Source: VFBF01 sp033764865 (GTDB taxonomy: Bacteria > Pseudomonadota > Alphaproteobacteria > Caulobacterales > Aquidulcibacteraceae). Taken from it: a stretch of DNA of 36,507 nt. The notes beneath the pieces were generated by a model. It saw only the letters and a program-made list of their open reading frames with translations, made no database searches and had not been told where the DNA came from. Position numbers and translations under genes: made by a program. Below are positions 1 to 10,145 of this stretch, piece after piece. Position 1 is the first letter of the stretch. The number at the start of each line of letters is the position of its first letter. The stretch lies in assembly GCA_033764865.1 (NCBI GenBank), contig JANRIM010000131.1, positions 1 to 36,507 of the forward strand, given 5' to 3'.

Positions 1-419
1 CCGCCGATGCGGAACACCGCCGTATCGCCCAGCGACACAGACACCACGGGCGCGTCCCGCGCCTGTTCGTCGGCGTCCACGTGCAGGCCCATCCGCGCGC
101 CGCCGCGGTAGAGGTTGACGAGGCAGGAGTCCGGCGGCGCGCCGTAGTCGGAGACCGCGGCCCACAGATCCAGCAGCAGCGCCGGGATCGGCGGCCACGG
201 GGCGCCCGTGAGCGGATGCGCCGGCTCGTAGCGATACCCGCGCTCCTTGTCCGTCACCCAGCCCCATGCGCCGAAGCTGGTTTGCAGCACGCTCATCGGC
301 GCGCCTGTCCGCGGCAGGCGGGGCGTGACGAACGGGGCCTTGCCATCCGCCGCGGCCCATACCGCCGCGACGAGGGCCGCCTGCTCCGTGGGGCCGAAGT
401 ATCCCGGCAGCAGGCGCAC
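1..419 (-). CDS. alkB: AlkB-type DNA/RNA demethylase, C-terminus cut by window edge
   Basis: Fe(II)/2-oxoglutarate dioxygenase that repairs N-alkylated bases such as 1-methyladenine by oxidative demethylation. The minus-strand frame gives about 139 residues. They include a LVNLYRGG stretch where AlkB binds 2-oxoglutarate, the iron-binding His-x-Asp in LHVDADE, and the hallmark VSVSLGDTAVFRIGG at the very edge. The nucleotide-recognition region (QTSFGAWGWVTD) aligns with the E. coli protein. The start is taken as a GTG at 419, because MRLLPGYF is a typical AlkB beginning and lies 13 nt after the sbtB stop. The last part, with the second iron histidine and the 2OG-binding arginine, lies outside the window. 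Family assignment is firm; the start is less so. Confidence 0.88.
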   Translation of the reverse strand, partial: MRLLPGYFGPTEQAALVAAVWAAADGKAPFVTPRLPRTGAPMSVLQTSFGAWGWVTDKERGYRYEPAHPLTGAPWPPIPALLLDLWAAVSDYGAPPDSCLVNLYRGGARMGLHVDADEQARDAPVVSVSLGDTAVFRIG

Positions 420-432
420 TAAAGCCGACGCA

Positions 433-741
433 CTAAAACCGCTCCGGCCGGATGACCTCGACGTCGCTGAAAAACATGACGCCCGGGTAGCGCTGGAACA
501 GCCGGGCGATCTCCGCGGCCGCGACCGCGACCGTCGCGGCGGGCGCCACCGCCACGATCATCACCTGGTCCATCCCGTCGGCGAGGTGCGCGTCATTCCA
601 TCGCCCCGCGAGCCCCCGCCCTTCCCGTCCCTCAAGCACCGTGAACACGTGGATGCCCGCGTCGGCGAGGCAATCCTCCACCTGGCGCAGGATCGGCGCC
701 TCGACGATGATCTCCACCTTGCGCAGGGTGTGGGTCTGCAC
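433..741 (-). CDS. sbtB: SbtB-like PII signalling protein
   Basis: A 102-residue ferredoxin-like PII-superfamily protein. In cyanobacteria SbtB binds adenyl nucleotides and controls the bicarbonate transporter SbtA. Here it directly follows an SbtA gene, which is the main support. Visible features are the beta1 strand RKVEIIVEAP, a short glycine/arginine-rich T-loop-like segment (EGREGRGLAGR, residues 38-48), and a second beta-alpha-beta half ending in FFSDVEVIRPERF. The chosen start is a GTG at 741 with GAGG six nt upstream. A TTG at 753 overlapping the sbtA stop is the alternative. The open frame continues much further upstream inside sbtA, but that part is a shadow. No C-terminal Cys pair of the cyanobacterial type is present. 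Confidence 0.78.
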   Translation of the reverse strand: MQTHTLRKVEIIVEAPILRQVEDCLADAGIHVFTVLEGREGRGLAGRWNDAHLADGMDQVMIVAVAPAATVAVAAAEIARLFQRYPGVMFFSDVEVIRPERF

Positions 742-749
742 GCGCGGCC

Positions 750-1724
750 TCAAGCGATGACGGCGAGGGCGACGCCCGCATAGAGCGGAACCCCCACGGC
801 GATGTTGAACGGAAACGTGACGCCTATGGAGAGGGGAAGATAAATCCCCGGATCGGCCTCGGGAAGCGCGATCCGGATGGCGGCGGGTGCGGCGATGTAG
901 GAGGCCGAGGCGCCCAGCGTCATCAGGACGGCGGCGTCGGCGGCGTTCATGCCCAGCAGCAAGGCCCCGCCCAGACCCAGCGCCGCCCCGGCGAGAGGCA
1001 CGATCACGCCACACGCGATCAGCGCCGGCCGAAGCTGCGCCCCGCCGCTGAGCCGACGCGCCGCAACCAGCCCCATCTCCAGCAGGAACAGGCACAGGAA
1101 GCCCGTGAAGAGCCCGTTCACGAACAGGTCCAGCCGCTTCATGCCCGCCGCGCCGGTGATGAGGCCGATGAGGAAAGCGCCCGTCAGCAGCACGATGGAG
1201 CCGTTCAGGAACACGTCGCGCAGCAGGTGCGGGGAGAAGCGCGTCCCGCCGCCGGCGCCGCGGGCGGCCAGGAACAGCGCCGCCACGATGCCCGGCGTCT
1301 CCATGATGGCGGCGACCGCCGCAAGATAACGCCCCGGCGTCAGCCCGCTGGCTTCCGCGAAGTCCATCGCCGCCACGAACGTGACGATGGAGATCGAGCC
1401 GTAATGGGCCGCGATCCCGGCCGCCGTCAGGCGCTCCACCCCCGCCAGGACCCGGACGGCGGCATAGGCCAGGAACGGCATCGTCACCGACAGTACGAGC
1501 CCCAGCATGATCGCCTTGGCGAAATCCGGCGTCATGCCGTGCATCTGGGCCGCCACCCCGCCCTTGAAGCCGATCGCCATCAGCAGGTAGAGCGACAGCC
1601 CCTTGGCGACCGCGTCCGGCAAGGACAGATCGGACCGGGCGAACCCCGCCAGCGCCCCCAGCAGGAAAAACAGGACGGGCGGCGACACGAGGTTGGCCGC
1701 GGCGAGGGCGAGGACGGACTCCAT
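750..1724 (-). CDS. sbtA: SbtA-family sodium-dependent bicarbonate transporter
   Basis: Integral membrane permease of the SbtA family (about 324 residues), a Na+/bicarbonate symporter type with two inverted halves of roughly five helices each. Hydrophobic segments alternate with short loops throughout. The start region MESVLALAAANLVSPPVLFF and the segment LSLYLLMAIGFKGGVA are typical of the family. ATG 1724 is preferred; a GTG at 1736 would add four residues. It is followed by sbtB with little or no gap, so the pair should be co-expressed and SbtB is the likely regulator. In a bacterium not known to fix carbon it may feed bicarbonate to carboxylases, or its substrate may differ. The transported ion is inferred from the family. 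Confidence 0.82.
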   Translation of the reverse strand: MESVLALAAANLVSPPVLFFLLGALAGFARSDLSLPDAVAKGLSLYLLMAIGFKGGVAAQMHGMTPDFAKAIMLGLVLSVTMPFLAYAAVRVLAGVERLTAAGIAAHYGSISIVTFVAAMDFAEASGLTPGRYLAAVAAIMETPGIVAALFLAARGAGGGTRFSPHLLRDVFLNGSIVLLTGAFLIGLITGAAGMKRLDLFVNGLFTGFLCLFLLEMGLVAARRLSGGAQLRPALIACGVIVPLAGAALGLGGALLLGMNAADAAVLMTLGASASYIAAPAAIRIALPEADPGIYLPLSIGVTFPFNIAVGVPLYAGVALAVIA

Positions 1725-2009
1725 GGCCGGCCCCACTGGCAGGTGCCGCGGGACGCTTCAAGCCCTCCCCCGCCCCGCCGGGCGACAGGCGCCCCGCCGG
1801 GCGCACGGGGGGTGAGGACGGGGGTGGGGAATTCGTCTTGTGGGCCTGCGACGGCTTCCCATATGGAGGCGAGGGAAATCCGGCCGGGCGCGCCCCGGGC
1901 GGGTTTCAGAACATTGGGGCGTGGCGCCCGCTTCGGGCGGGGCCGGTGCTGTGAATGCAGGCCGGGCCGCGAAGGCCGCGTCGCCGCAAACGAGCAGAGG
2001 GCTTGAAGA
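1725..2009. other. Divergent intergenic region between sbtA and dnaK
   Basis: A 285-nt gene-free spacer that must hold promoters in both directions. It contains a 14-bp direct repeat (1771-1784 and 1790-1803, CGCCCCGCCGGGCG), a heat-shock-type promoter for dnaK (listed separately), and a CGCCCG/CGGGCG hairpin with a CTT loop near 1927-1941 in the predicted dnaK leader. No CIRCE operator (TTAGCACTC inverted repeat) was seen, so HrcA control is not supported. Confidence 0.6.
1837..1864 (+). promoter_or_regulatory. Sigma-32 (RpoH)-type heat-shock promoter of dnaK
   Basis: A -35 element CTTG (1837-1840) and a -10 element CCCATAT (1858-1864) separated by 17 nt closely match the RpoH consensus (CTTGAA ... 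CCCCATnT). Transcription would start near 1872, leaving a leader of about 140 nt before the dnaK ATG. The position in front of the classic heat-shock operon makes this likely; no experimental start is known here. Confidence 0.68.
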
Positions 2010-3908
<1,899 letters not shown>

Positions 3909-3916
3909 CAATTTAA

Positions 3917-3938
3917 GGCCCCGGTGAAAGCCGGGGCC
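3917..3938 (+). other. Hairpin in the dnaK-dnaJ gap
   Basis: A perfect 8-bp inverted repeat (GGCCCCGG / CCGGGGCC) with a six-nt loop TGAAAG lies nine nt after the dnaK stop. No T-run follows, so it is not a classic intrinsic terminator. A stabilising or partially attenuating hairpin that lowers dnaJ relative to dnaK is a plausible role. Confidence 0.5.
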
Positions 3939-3958
3939 GCAGTTCGGCGGCCATCTCC

Positions 3959-5101
3959 ATGACCTCGCGCGACTACTACGAAATCCTCGGCGTGCAGCGG
4001 AACGCGGATGCGGCGGCGATCAAGTCCGCCTACCGCAAGCTCGCCATGCAGTTCCATCCGGACCAAAACCCGGGGGACAAGGCGGCTGAGGAAAAGTTCA
4101 AGGAGATCAACGAGGCCTACGCCGTGCTCTCCGACCCGGAGAAGCGCGCGCAGTTCGACCGCTTCGGCAAGGCGGCGTTCGAGGGCGGCGGCGGCTTCGG
4201 CGCGGGCGCCGATTTCTCCGACATCTTCAGCGAGGTGTTCGGGGACGCCTTCGGCGACCTGTTCGGTCAGCGGCCGGGCGGCCGGCGCAGCAACGGCCCC
4301 GAACGCGGCGCTGACCTCCGCTACGATCTGGAAATCACGCTGGAGCAGGCGTTCACGGGGCTGAAGCGCGAGATCGTCGTCCCGCGCGAGATGTCCTGCG
4401 AAACCTGCACCGGCACCGGCGCGGAGCCCGGCACCAAGGCCGAGACCTGCGCCACGTGCGGCGGCGCCGGCCAGGTGCGCGCCAACCAGGGCATGTTCCG
4501 CATCGTGCGCACCTGTAACGCCTGCGGCGGGCGCGGCGCCGTGGTGCGCCATCCGTGCAAATCCTGCGGCGGGCGCGGACGGGTGAAGCGCGACCGCACG
4601 CTGGCGGTGACGATCCCCGCGGGCGTGGAGGACGGCACGCGCATCCGTCTGGCGGGCGAAGGCGATCTGGGCGCCCGGGGCGGACCGCCGGGCGACCTCT
4701 ACCTCTTCCTCTCCGTGCGCGCGCACAAGCTGTTCGAGCGCGACGGCATGGAGCTGTTCTGCCGCATCCCCGTGCCGATGACGACGGCGGCGCTGGGCGG
4801 CGACATCGAAGTGCCCACCATCGACGGCGGCAAGGAAAGCCTCACGGTGGTGGCGGGCGCGCAGACGGGCCGGCGCTTCCGCCTCAAGAACCAGGGCATG
4901 CCCCGCCTGCAAGGCCGCGACCGCGGCGACCTTCACGTCGAGATCTTCGTGGAGACGCCCATGAACCTCACCGCCAAACAGAAACGCCTGCTGGCGGAGT
5001 TCGCGGAAGACTGCGGCGTGGATTCCCACCCCCAGACCCGGGGCTTCTTCGACATCATGAAGCGCTTTTTCGAGAGCGGCGGCGAGACTCCCAGCCGCTG
5101 A
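3959..5101 (+). CDS. dnaJ: Co-chaperone DnaJ (type I Hsp40)
   Basis: J-domain co-chaperone that stimulates DnaK ATP hydrolysis and hands over unfolded substrates; 380 residues, usual for DnaJ. Domains in order: the J domain with the essential HPD (in QFHPDQNPGD), a Gly/Phe-rich linker (GGGGFGAGADFSDIF), and four zinc-binding CxxCxGxG repeats (CETCTGTG, CATCGGAG, CNACGGRG, CKSCGGRG). Two C-terminal substrate-binding beta domains and the dimerisation tail follow. It forms an operon with dnaK, separated by a short gap with a hairpin, and is presumably driven by the same heat-shock promoter. Confidence 0.97.
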   Translation: MTSRDYYEILGVQRNADAAAIKSAYRKLAMQFHPDQNPGDKAAEEKFKEINEAYAVLSDPEKRAQFDRFGKAAFEGGGGFGAGADFSDIFSEVFGDAFGDLFGQRPGGRRSNGPERGADLRYDLEITLEQAFTGLKREIVVPREMSCETCTGTGAEPGTKAETCATCGGAGQVRANQGMFRIVRTCNACGGRGAVVRHPCKSCGGRGRVKRDRTLAVTIPAGVEDGTRIRLAGEGDLGARGGPPGDLYLFLSVRAHKLFERDGMELFCRIPVPMTTAALGGDIEVPTIDGGKESLTVVAGAQTGRRFRLKNQGMPRLQGRDRGDLHVEIFVETPMNLTAKQKRLLAEFAEDCGVDSHPQTRGFFDIMKRFFESGGETPSR

Positions 5102-5144
5102 GACGGCATAAGGGCAGGTCGCTCACGGTGCATTGCGCGCCGGT

Positions 5145-5160
5145 GGCGAGCCGCCTCGCC
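5145..5160 (+). other. Small hairpin before the DUF2339 gene
   Basis: GGCGAG and CTCGCC arms with a CCGC loop sit in the 73-nt gap after dnaJ, five nt before the ribosome-binding GGGGGA of the next gene. There is no T-run. It may modulate translation of the downstream gene or mean nothing. Confidence 0.3.
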
Positions 5161-5174
5161 GTTCGGGGGAAGAC

Positions 5175-8057
5175 TTGAATTTCGCGGAGTTCCTCGTTCT
5201 CGGCCTGATCCTGGCGACCGCCGTCGGAACGGGCGCCGCGTTCGGGACGTTTGCGTTCTTCCGGCTGCAGCGCTATCGCGCCGCCCTGATCGAACAGGAA
5301 GTGCGGATCGCGGCGCTGGAGGCGCGGCTGGGCCTCGCTCCCGCGCAGGATCCCGTGGCGGCGCCGGCGCCCGTTCCCGCCGCGCCGCCCAGGCTTCAAT
5401 CCGTTCCACCGCCGCCGCCCGCCGCGGCCGCCCGCGCGGCCTCCCTCACCCAGGCCCCTGCCCCCGCCGCCGCTGTGGCGCGCGCCGCGCCGGTGACTGC
5501 GCCGCGGCCTGTCAATCAGAACACGCCCCAACCGGCGGTCGCCGCCGCGGCGCGCGCCGAGCCGCGCTTGCGCGCCGATCCCCCGCCCAGACCCAAGCCC
5601 GTCCCGGCACTGGCCCCCGAACCCCTCCCCACCATGGCGTCCGAAAAGGCGCCCGCCGCGCCTGTGGACATGGCGCTCGTCGCGTGGGGCGCGGGCATCG
5701 CCATCACCATGGGCGTCATTGCCTTGCTGATCGCGGCGTATCAGGGCGGCTACTTCAACCAGCTGTCCCAGCTGCTGTTGGGATACGTCCTGGCCGGAGC
5801 CATGATCGGCGGGGCCGAAGTCCTCAAGCGCCGCCATGCCGACGCCGAACCCGAAGCCCTGCAGGCGGACTGGCAGGCCCGGCACGGCCCCGCGATCCTC
5901 GCGGCGGCGGGGGTGATCTGCGCCTTCGGCATCACGTTCGCCGGCTACGCGCGCCTTGGCCTGCTGCCGCCCGCCGCGACCCTGGGCCTGATGGGCGCAT
6001 GTGCGCTCGGCGGGTTCGGCCTGGCCCTGCGCCATGGGCGTCCGTTGGCCTGGCTGGGCCTTGCGGCGGGGTTCGGGGCGCCGTTCCTGTCCGGCGTGAT
6101 CGGCGCGTCCCCCACCGCGCTGTTCGCCTACCTCTTCGCCATCACCGCCGCGGCGCTGTCGCTCACCAAGCACAGGCGCTGGCTGGCGCTGGGCGCCAGC
6201 GCCGCGGTGCTGGCCGCCGGCTGGGCGATGGCGTGGACATTCGTCTATTTCCTGCCCTCCGGCGCCTCGGCGGCGGCGGGCTATCTTGTGGCGCTGCTGG
6301 CGCTGGGCGTGGCCTTCGCGTGGGAAGACGCCAGCGCCCCGGTCAACTTAGCCGAAGACGCCGTCGTGCGCGCACCATGGCCGCCGCGGGCGTGGATCGG
6401 CATGGCGCTGATCGCCGGCGCGGGCTTCGTGATGGCGACGCTGGCGATCAAGGGCGCGGGCGCGGGCGCGCCGGCGGTGAGCGCGCTCATCCTCTCAGTG
6501 GCTGTGCTGGCCGTGGCGGCCGCCTTGCGTGAAGGCTTCGCGCCCGCGCCGGTGGTGTTGAGCGTGTTGGCGCTCGCAGCGCTGGCGACCTGGCCGCCGA
6601 TCCTCTTCGCTGCGGACGCGCGGGACTTCGCGGGAGCCGCGGGCGCGCTGGGCCTTGCGGCCAGTATCGGGGGCTGGCTGATGATGGCGCGCAACGCCGC
6701 GCCTGCGCCGGGGGCGCTGGTGGCGGCGCTCGTGCCCGCGGCCACCCTGTTGATCGCCTATCTGCGGCTGGGCGGCGCCATTGAGCAGCCGTACGCCTGG
6801 GGCGGGCTTGCACTTGTCCTTGCGGCGTTCAACGGCTTTGCGCTGGACCGGGTGTCGAGTGCGGCGGGCGGCGCCGCGCGCGCGCCGGGCGCCGCCACCG
6901 CCTTCGCCGCCGCCGCCGCGGCGTGCGCCGTGATGGCGGGCGCCTTCGCCTTCGACAACGTGCGCATGGCGGCGGGCGTCGCGGTGTTGCTGGCGCCGCT
7001 GGCCTGGCTCGATCGCCGCCTCGACATCCCCGCCCTGCGCTTCGCCGGCGCGGCCATCGGCGCGGTGGCGGTGGCGCTGCTCTCCCCCATCGCGCTGATG
7101 CGCGCGGAGATCGAGACCACCCCGATCCTCAACACGCTGACGCCCACCTTCATCATCGCCATAGCGTCGGTCTGGGCGGGCGCGCGGCTGTTCGCGCTCG
7201 GGCCGGCCGGCTACGAGGCTCGCGTCACCATCTTCCTGCGGATCTGCCTGATCGCGCTCGTCATCGCATTCGGCTTCGCCGAGATCCGCCACCTGGCCAC
7301 CCGCGGCGACATGGCGGCGCCCTACGTGTCGCTGTGGGAGGCGGGCGGGCACACATCCTTCCTCCTCGCCATCGCCTGCGGCATCGCCTGGCGCTTCGGG
7401 CGCGCCAAGCGCCCGTTGCTGCAGTGGACCGAGCAGGTGGCGTTCGCCGTCGCGCTGGTGCACGCGCTGCTTGTGGGGATCGTGCTGCTGGCGCCGTGGT
7501 GGGGAGCGGCGCCGGCCTCCGTGGACGGTCCGCCCGCAATCAACAGCCTGCTCGCAGCCTACGCTGCGCCGGCGGCGCTGTTTGCGCTCTACGGCGTCCT
7601 GCGCGCCCGGCTCGGGCCCTCGGTCCGGGCGCACGTGGCGGGCGCGGCGACGCTGGTGACGGGTCTTGCGTGGCTCGTGTTGGCGGTGCGCCACGGGTTC
7701 CATCCCTTCACAATGGCCAACGCCCCGGTGACCGCGCCGGAGCACGCGGCGCTCTCATTGGCCTTGGTGGGCGCGAGCGGCGCCATCCTGTTCGTGGCGA
7801 TGCGGTTCGTGGGCGGCGTCGGCGGCCTGATGCTGCGGCTTGCGGCGGCGACGCTGACGGCCGCCGGCGTCCTCAAGGCGCTCATCCACGACACGGGGCT
7901 GATCGACGGCCCGGCGCGCTACGGCGCCTATGCGCTGCTGGCGGGGGCGGGCGTCGCCGCCGTGCTGGCCTATCACCGCTACGTGTTTCCCCGCGCCGGC
8001 GCCGACGAACAGCCGGCGCGCGAACCCGACGGCGATCTGATACCACCGCGCCCATGA
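5175..8057 (+). CDS. Large DUF2339 polytopic membrane protein
   Basis: About 960 residues. The N-terminus has one hydrophobic segment (EFLVLGLILATAVGTGAAFG), a short charged helix that could form a coiled coil (RAALIEQEVRIAALEARLG), and a long Pro/Ala-rich linker (roughly residues 50-165). The rest is a large array of transmembrane helices, well over twenty. This build is characteristic of DUF2339 proteins, whose function is not established. The start is set at a TTG at 5175 because GGGGGA at 5165-5170 is a good ribosome-binding site; an in-frame TTG at 5133 has no such support. The stop TGA overlaps the dapB ATG (ATGA), so the two genes are translationally coupled. A role in the cell envelope is only a guess. 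Confidence 0.85.
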   Translation: MNFAEFLVLGLILATAVGTGAAFGTFAFFRLQRYRAALIEQEVRIAALEARLGLAPAQDPVAAPAPVPAAPPRLQSVPPPPPAAAARAASLTQAPAPAAAVARAAPVTAPRPVNQNTPQPAVAAAARAEPRLRADPPPRPKPVPALAPEPLPTMASEKAPAAPVDMALVAWGAGIAITMGVIALLIAAYQGGYFNQLSQLLLGYVLAGAMIGGAEVLKRRHADAEPEALQADWQARHGPAILAAAGVICAFGITFAGYARLGLLPPAATLGLMGACALGGFGLALRHGRPLAWLGLAAGFGAPFLSGVIGASPTALFAYLFAITAAALSLTKHRRWLALGASAAVLAAGWAMAWTFVYFLPSGASAAAGYLVALLALGVAFAWEDASAPVNLAEDAVVRAPWPPRAWIGMALIAGAGFVMATLAIKGAGAGAPAVSALILSVAVLAVAAALREGFAPAPVVLSVLALAALATWPPILFAADARDFAGAAGALGLAASIGGWLMMARNAAPAPGALVAALVPAATLLIAYLRLGGAIEQPYAWGGLALVLAAFNGFALDRVSSAAGGAARAPGAATAFAAAAAACAVMAGAFAFDNVRMAAGVAVLLAPLAWLDRRLDIPALRFAGAAIGAVAVALLSPIALMRAEIETTPILNTLTPTFIIAIASVWAGARLFALGPAGYEARVTIFLRICLIALVIAFGFAEIRHLATRGDMAAPYVSLWEAGGHTSFLLAIACGIAWRFGRAKRPLLQWTEQVAFAVALVHALLVGIVLLAPWWGAAPASVDGPPAINSLLAAYAAPAALFALYGVLRARLGPSVRAHVAGAATLVTGLAWLVLAVRHGFHPFTMANAPVTAPEHAALSLALVGASGAILFVAMRFVGGVGGLMLRLAAATLTAAGVLKALIHDTGLIDGPARYGAYALLAGAGVAAVLAYHRYVFPRAGADEQPAREPDGDLIPPRP

Positions 8058-8863
8058 GCACCATCAGACTGGCCATCGCAGGCGTTGCCGGCCGCATGGG
8101 ACAGGCCCTCGTGCGCGCCGCGCTGGCCCAGGACGGCTTCACCATCACAGGCGCGGCCGAACGCGCCGGCGCCGCCGCCACGGGCCAGGACATCGGCGCG
8201 CTGGTGGGCCTTGCCCCCCTGGGCGTGACCGTGGCCGCGGACGTCGCCACCGCCGCCCGCGACGCCGACGTCTGGATCGATTTCTCCACGCCCGCCGCCA
8301 CCCGCGCCGCCATGGCCGCCCTCCCCGCCGCCGGCGTGAGGGCCGCCGTGATCGGCACGACGGGCATGGACGCTGCGGGCGAGGCCGCCATCGCCGAAGC
8401 GGCGCGCACGATCGCCATCGTGCAGTCCGGCAACTTCAGCCTGGGGGTTAACGTTCTGGCCGCGCTGGTGCGGCAGGCCGCGCAACGGCTGGGGGCCGAC
8501 TGGGACATCGAGATCGTCGAGAGCCATCATCGCCGCAAAGTGGATGCGCCTTCGGGCACGGCGCTGATGCTTGGCGAGGCCGCCGCCGCCGGGCGGGGTC
8601 GGGCGCTGCGCGACCTGCGCCTGCCGCCGCGCGAAGGCGTAACCGGCGCCCGGCCCGAGGGCGGGATCGGGTTCGCCGTGGTGAGGGCGGGCGGCATCGT
8701 GGGCGAGCACGAGGTGATCCTGGCGTCCGAAACCGAAACCCTGCGCCTGGCGCACCACGCCGCCGACCGCGCGATCTTCGCCACCGGCGCCCTGCACGCC
8801 GCGCGGTGGGCCGCGGACCGCGGGCCCGGCCTTTACGCCATGGCGGACGTGCTCGGCCTTTAG
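8054..8863 (+). CDS. dapB: 4-hydroxy-tetrahydrodipicolinate reductase DapB
   Basis: NAD(P)H-dependent reductase of the diaminopimelate/lysine pathway, making tetrahydrodipicolinate; 269 residues, normal size. The Rossmann dinucleotide motif is GVAGRMGQ near the N-terminus. The catalytic and substrate loop is ESHHRRKVDAPSGTA, with His158/His159 and Lys162 and the diagnostic DAPSGTA. DFSTP and IGTTG motifs are also present. The start overlaps the DUF2339 stop by four nt. The product feeds both lysine and peptidoglycan synthesis. Confidence 0.97.
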   Translation: MSTIRLAIAGVAGRMGQALVRAALAQDGFTITGAAERAGAAATGQDIGALVGLAPLGVTVAADVATAARDADVWIDFSTPAATRAAMAALPAAGVRAAVIGTTGMDAAGEAAIAEAARTIAIVQSGNFSLGVNVLAALVRQAAQRLGADWDIEIVESHHRRKVDAPSGTALMLGEAAAAGRGRALRDLRLPPREGVTGARPEGGIGFAVVRAGGIVGEHEVILASETETLRLAHHAADRAIFATGALHAARWAADRGPGLYAMADVLGL

Positions 8864-8867
8864 GCCC

Positions 8868-9356
8868 CTATCCGCGGGCGCGAGCCAGCGCCGCGCGCAG
8901 CGCCGCGGCGAAATCGCCCCGCTCCGGCGGCGACAGGAAGGCCCCCACATGGATCGCGCGGCCGCCCGCGGCGATGCGCACCGTATCCGGCCTGTCCTCC
9001 ACCCGCGCCCATGTGGCGCCCACCACCCAATGGACCGCGCGCCCGCGCGCGGGCGCCCGTGTGACCTGAAGGCTCTCCGCATCGATGCGCACGCGTTCGA
9101 ACATGCGGGCGGCGCGGAAATTGATGCGGAACGCCCACGTCAGCAGCGCCACGTCCAGAACGAGGAAAACCAGCACCGGCCAGGCGCCCTGGATCGCCCA
9201 GAACACCGCGAGCGCGGCGTTCATCGCCGAGAAGGCGCAGATGACGATCAGGAACGTGCGCGCGTTCAGGCTGCGGTGGGGCGTCAGCATCGCGTCCATG
9301 ATCGCTGGGCCGCGTTCCGGCGGCGGCTCTGCGACACGTTCCCAGCGAGGCGACAT
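8868..9356 (-). CDS. DUF2244 membrane protein
   Basis: A 162-residue protein with two closely spaced transmembrane helices (about residues 32-75: TFLIVICAFSAMNAALAVF and AWPVLVFLVLDVALLTWAF). A soluble C-terminal domain with WVVGATWARVE and VGAFLSPPER segments follows. This is the DUF2244 pattern, a family common in Alphaproteobacteria and often found beside nth; its function is unknown. The ATG at 9356 is chosen. A longer in-frame upstream extension would run into the divergent nth promoter region. The stop lies only four nt from the dapB stop, so the two genes converge. Confidence 0.8.
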   Translation of the reverse strand: MSPRWERVAEPPPERGPAIMDAMLTPHRSLNARTFLIVICAFSAMNAALAVFWAIQGAWPVLVFLVLDVALLTWAFRINFRAARMFERVRIDAESLQVTRAPARGRAVHWVVGATWARVEDRPDTVRIAAGGRAIHVGAFLSPPERGDFAAALRAALARARG

Positions 9357-9422
9357 GAGCGAGAGCGTGGGCGAAATTCCGCCATCGCACAACTTCGCGA
9401 ATGTCGCAGATCGCAGTATCGG

Positions 9423-10145
9423 ATGGCGATGAAGAAGCGTCTCACCCGCGCCGACGCCGCGCTGCTTTACGCGCGCCTCGCCGAAGCCCGTCCCGACCCG
9501 AAAACCGAGCTGGACTGGATCAACCCGTTCACGCTGGTCGTGGCGGTGGCGCTTTCGGCGCAGGCGACGGACAAGGGGGTGAACCGCGCGACCGGGCCCC
9601 TCTTCCAGGTCGCCGACACGCCGGAGAAGATGCTGGCGCTGGGCGAGGACGGCGTGGCCCGGCATATCCGCACCATCGGCCTGTGGCGCAACAAGGCCAA
9701 GAACGTGATTGCGCTGTCACGCATCCTCCTTGAGCGGCACGCAGGCGTGGTGCCACATGACCGCGCGGCGCTGGAGGCCCTGCCGGGCGTCGGCCGCAAG
9801 ACCGCCAACGTGGTGCTGGCCGAGGCGTTCGGCGAAGCCACCATCGCCGTGGACACCCACGTCTTCCGGGTCGCCAACCGCACCGGGCTCGCCGCCGGCA
9901 AGACGCCGGACGCGGTGGAGAAGGGCCTGATGAAGATCACGCCGCCCGAGCACCTGCGCGGGGCGCATCACTGGTTGATCCTGCACGGGCGCTACGTCTG
10001 CGTGGCGCGGACGCCGAAATGCTTTGCCTGCGCCGTGTCGGATATCTGCCTCTATCGGCCCAAGACCGGCTTTCAGGCCAAAGCGGCGCGCACGGCGTCC
10101 ACGAAGACGGCCGCCGCATCTGGCGCGAAACCGAAGAAGAGATAG
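9423..10145 (+). CDS. nth: Endonuclease III (Nth)
   Basis: Bifunctional DNA glycosylase/AP lyase removing oxidised pyrimidines in base-excision repair; 240 residues. The helix-hairpin-helix LPGVGRKTANVV carries catalytic Lys126, and the catalytic Asp144 is in AVDTHVF. The [4Fe-4S] ligands are Cys193, Cys200, Cys203 and Cys209 (C-x6-C-x2-C-x5-C). A basic, Ala/Lys-rich tail of about 25 residues extends past the usual end. Its coding sequence overlaps the 3' end of the opposite-strand ATP-grasp gene by 73 nt. The start is either ATG 9423 or ATG 9429; there is no strong ribosome-binding site to decide. Confidence 0.96.
   Translation: MAMKKRLTRADAALLYARLAEARPDPKTELDWINPFTLVVAVALSAQATDKGVNRATGPLFQVADTPEKMLALGEDGVARHIRTIGLWRNKAKNVIALSRILLERHAGVVPHDRAALEALPGVGRKTANVVLAEAFGEATIAVDTHVFRVANRTGLAAGKTPDAVEKGLMKITPPEHLRGAHHWLILHGRYVCVARTPKCFACAVSDICLYRPKTGFQAKAARTASTKTAAASGAKPKKR

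Noticed and set aside
742..1806. Upstream extension of the sbtB reading frame to 1806
   Set aside because: The extension overlaps sbtA in another frame and is Arg/Gly-rich; only the last 102 residues look like a protein.
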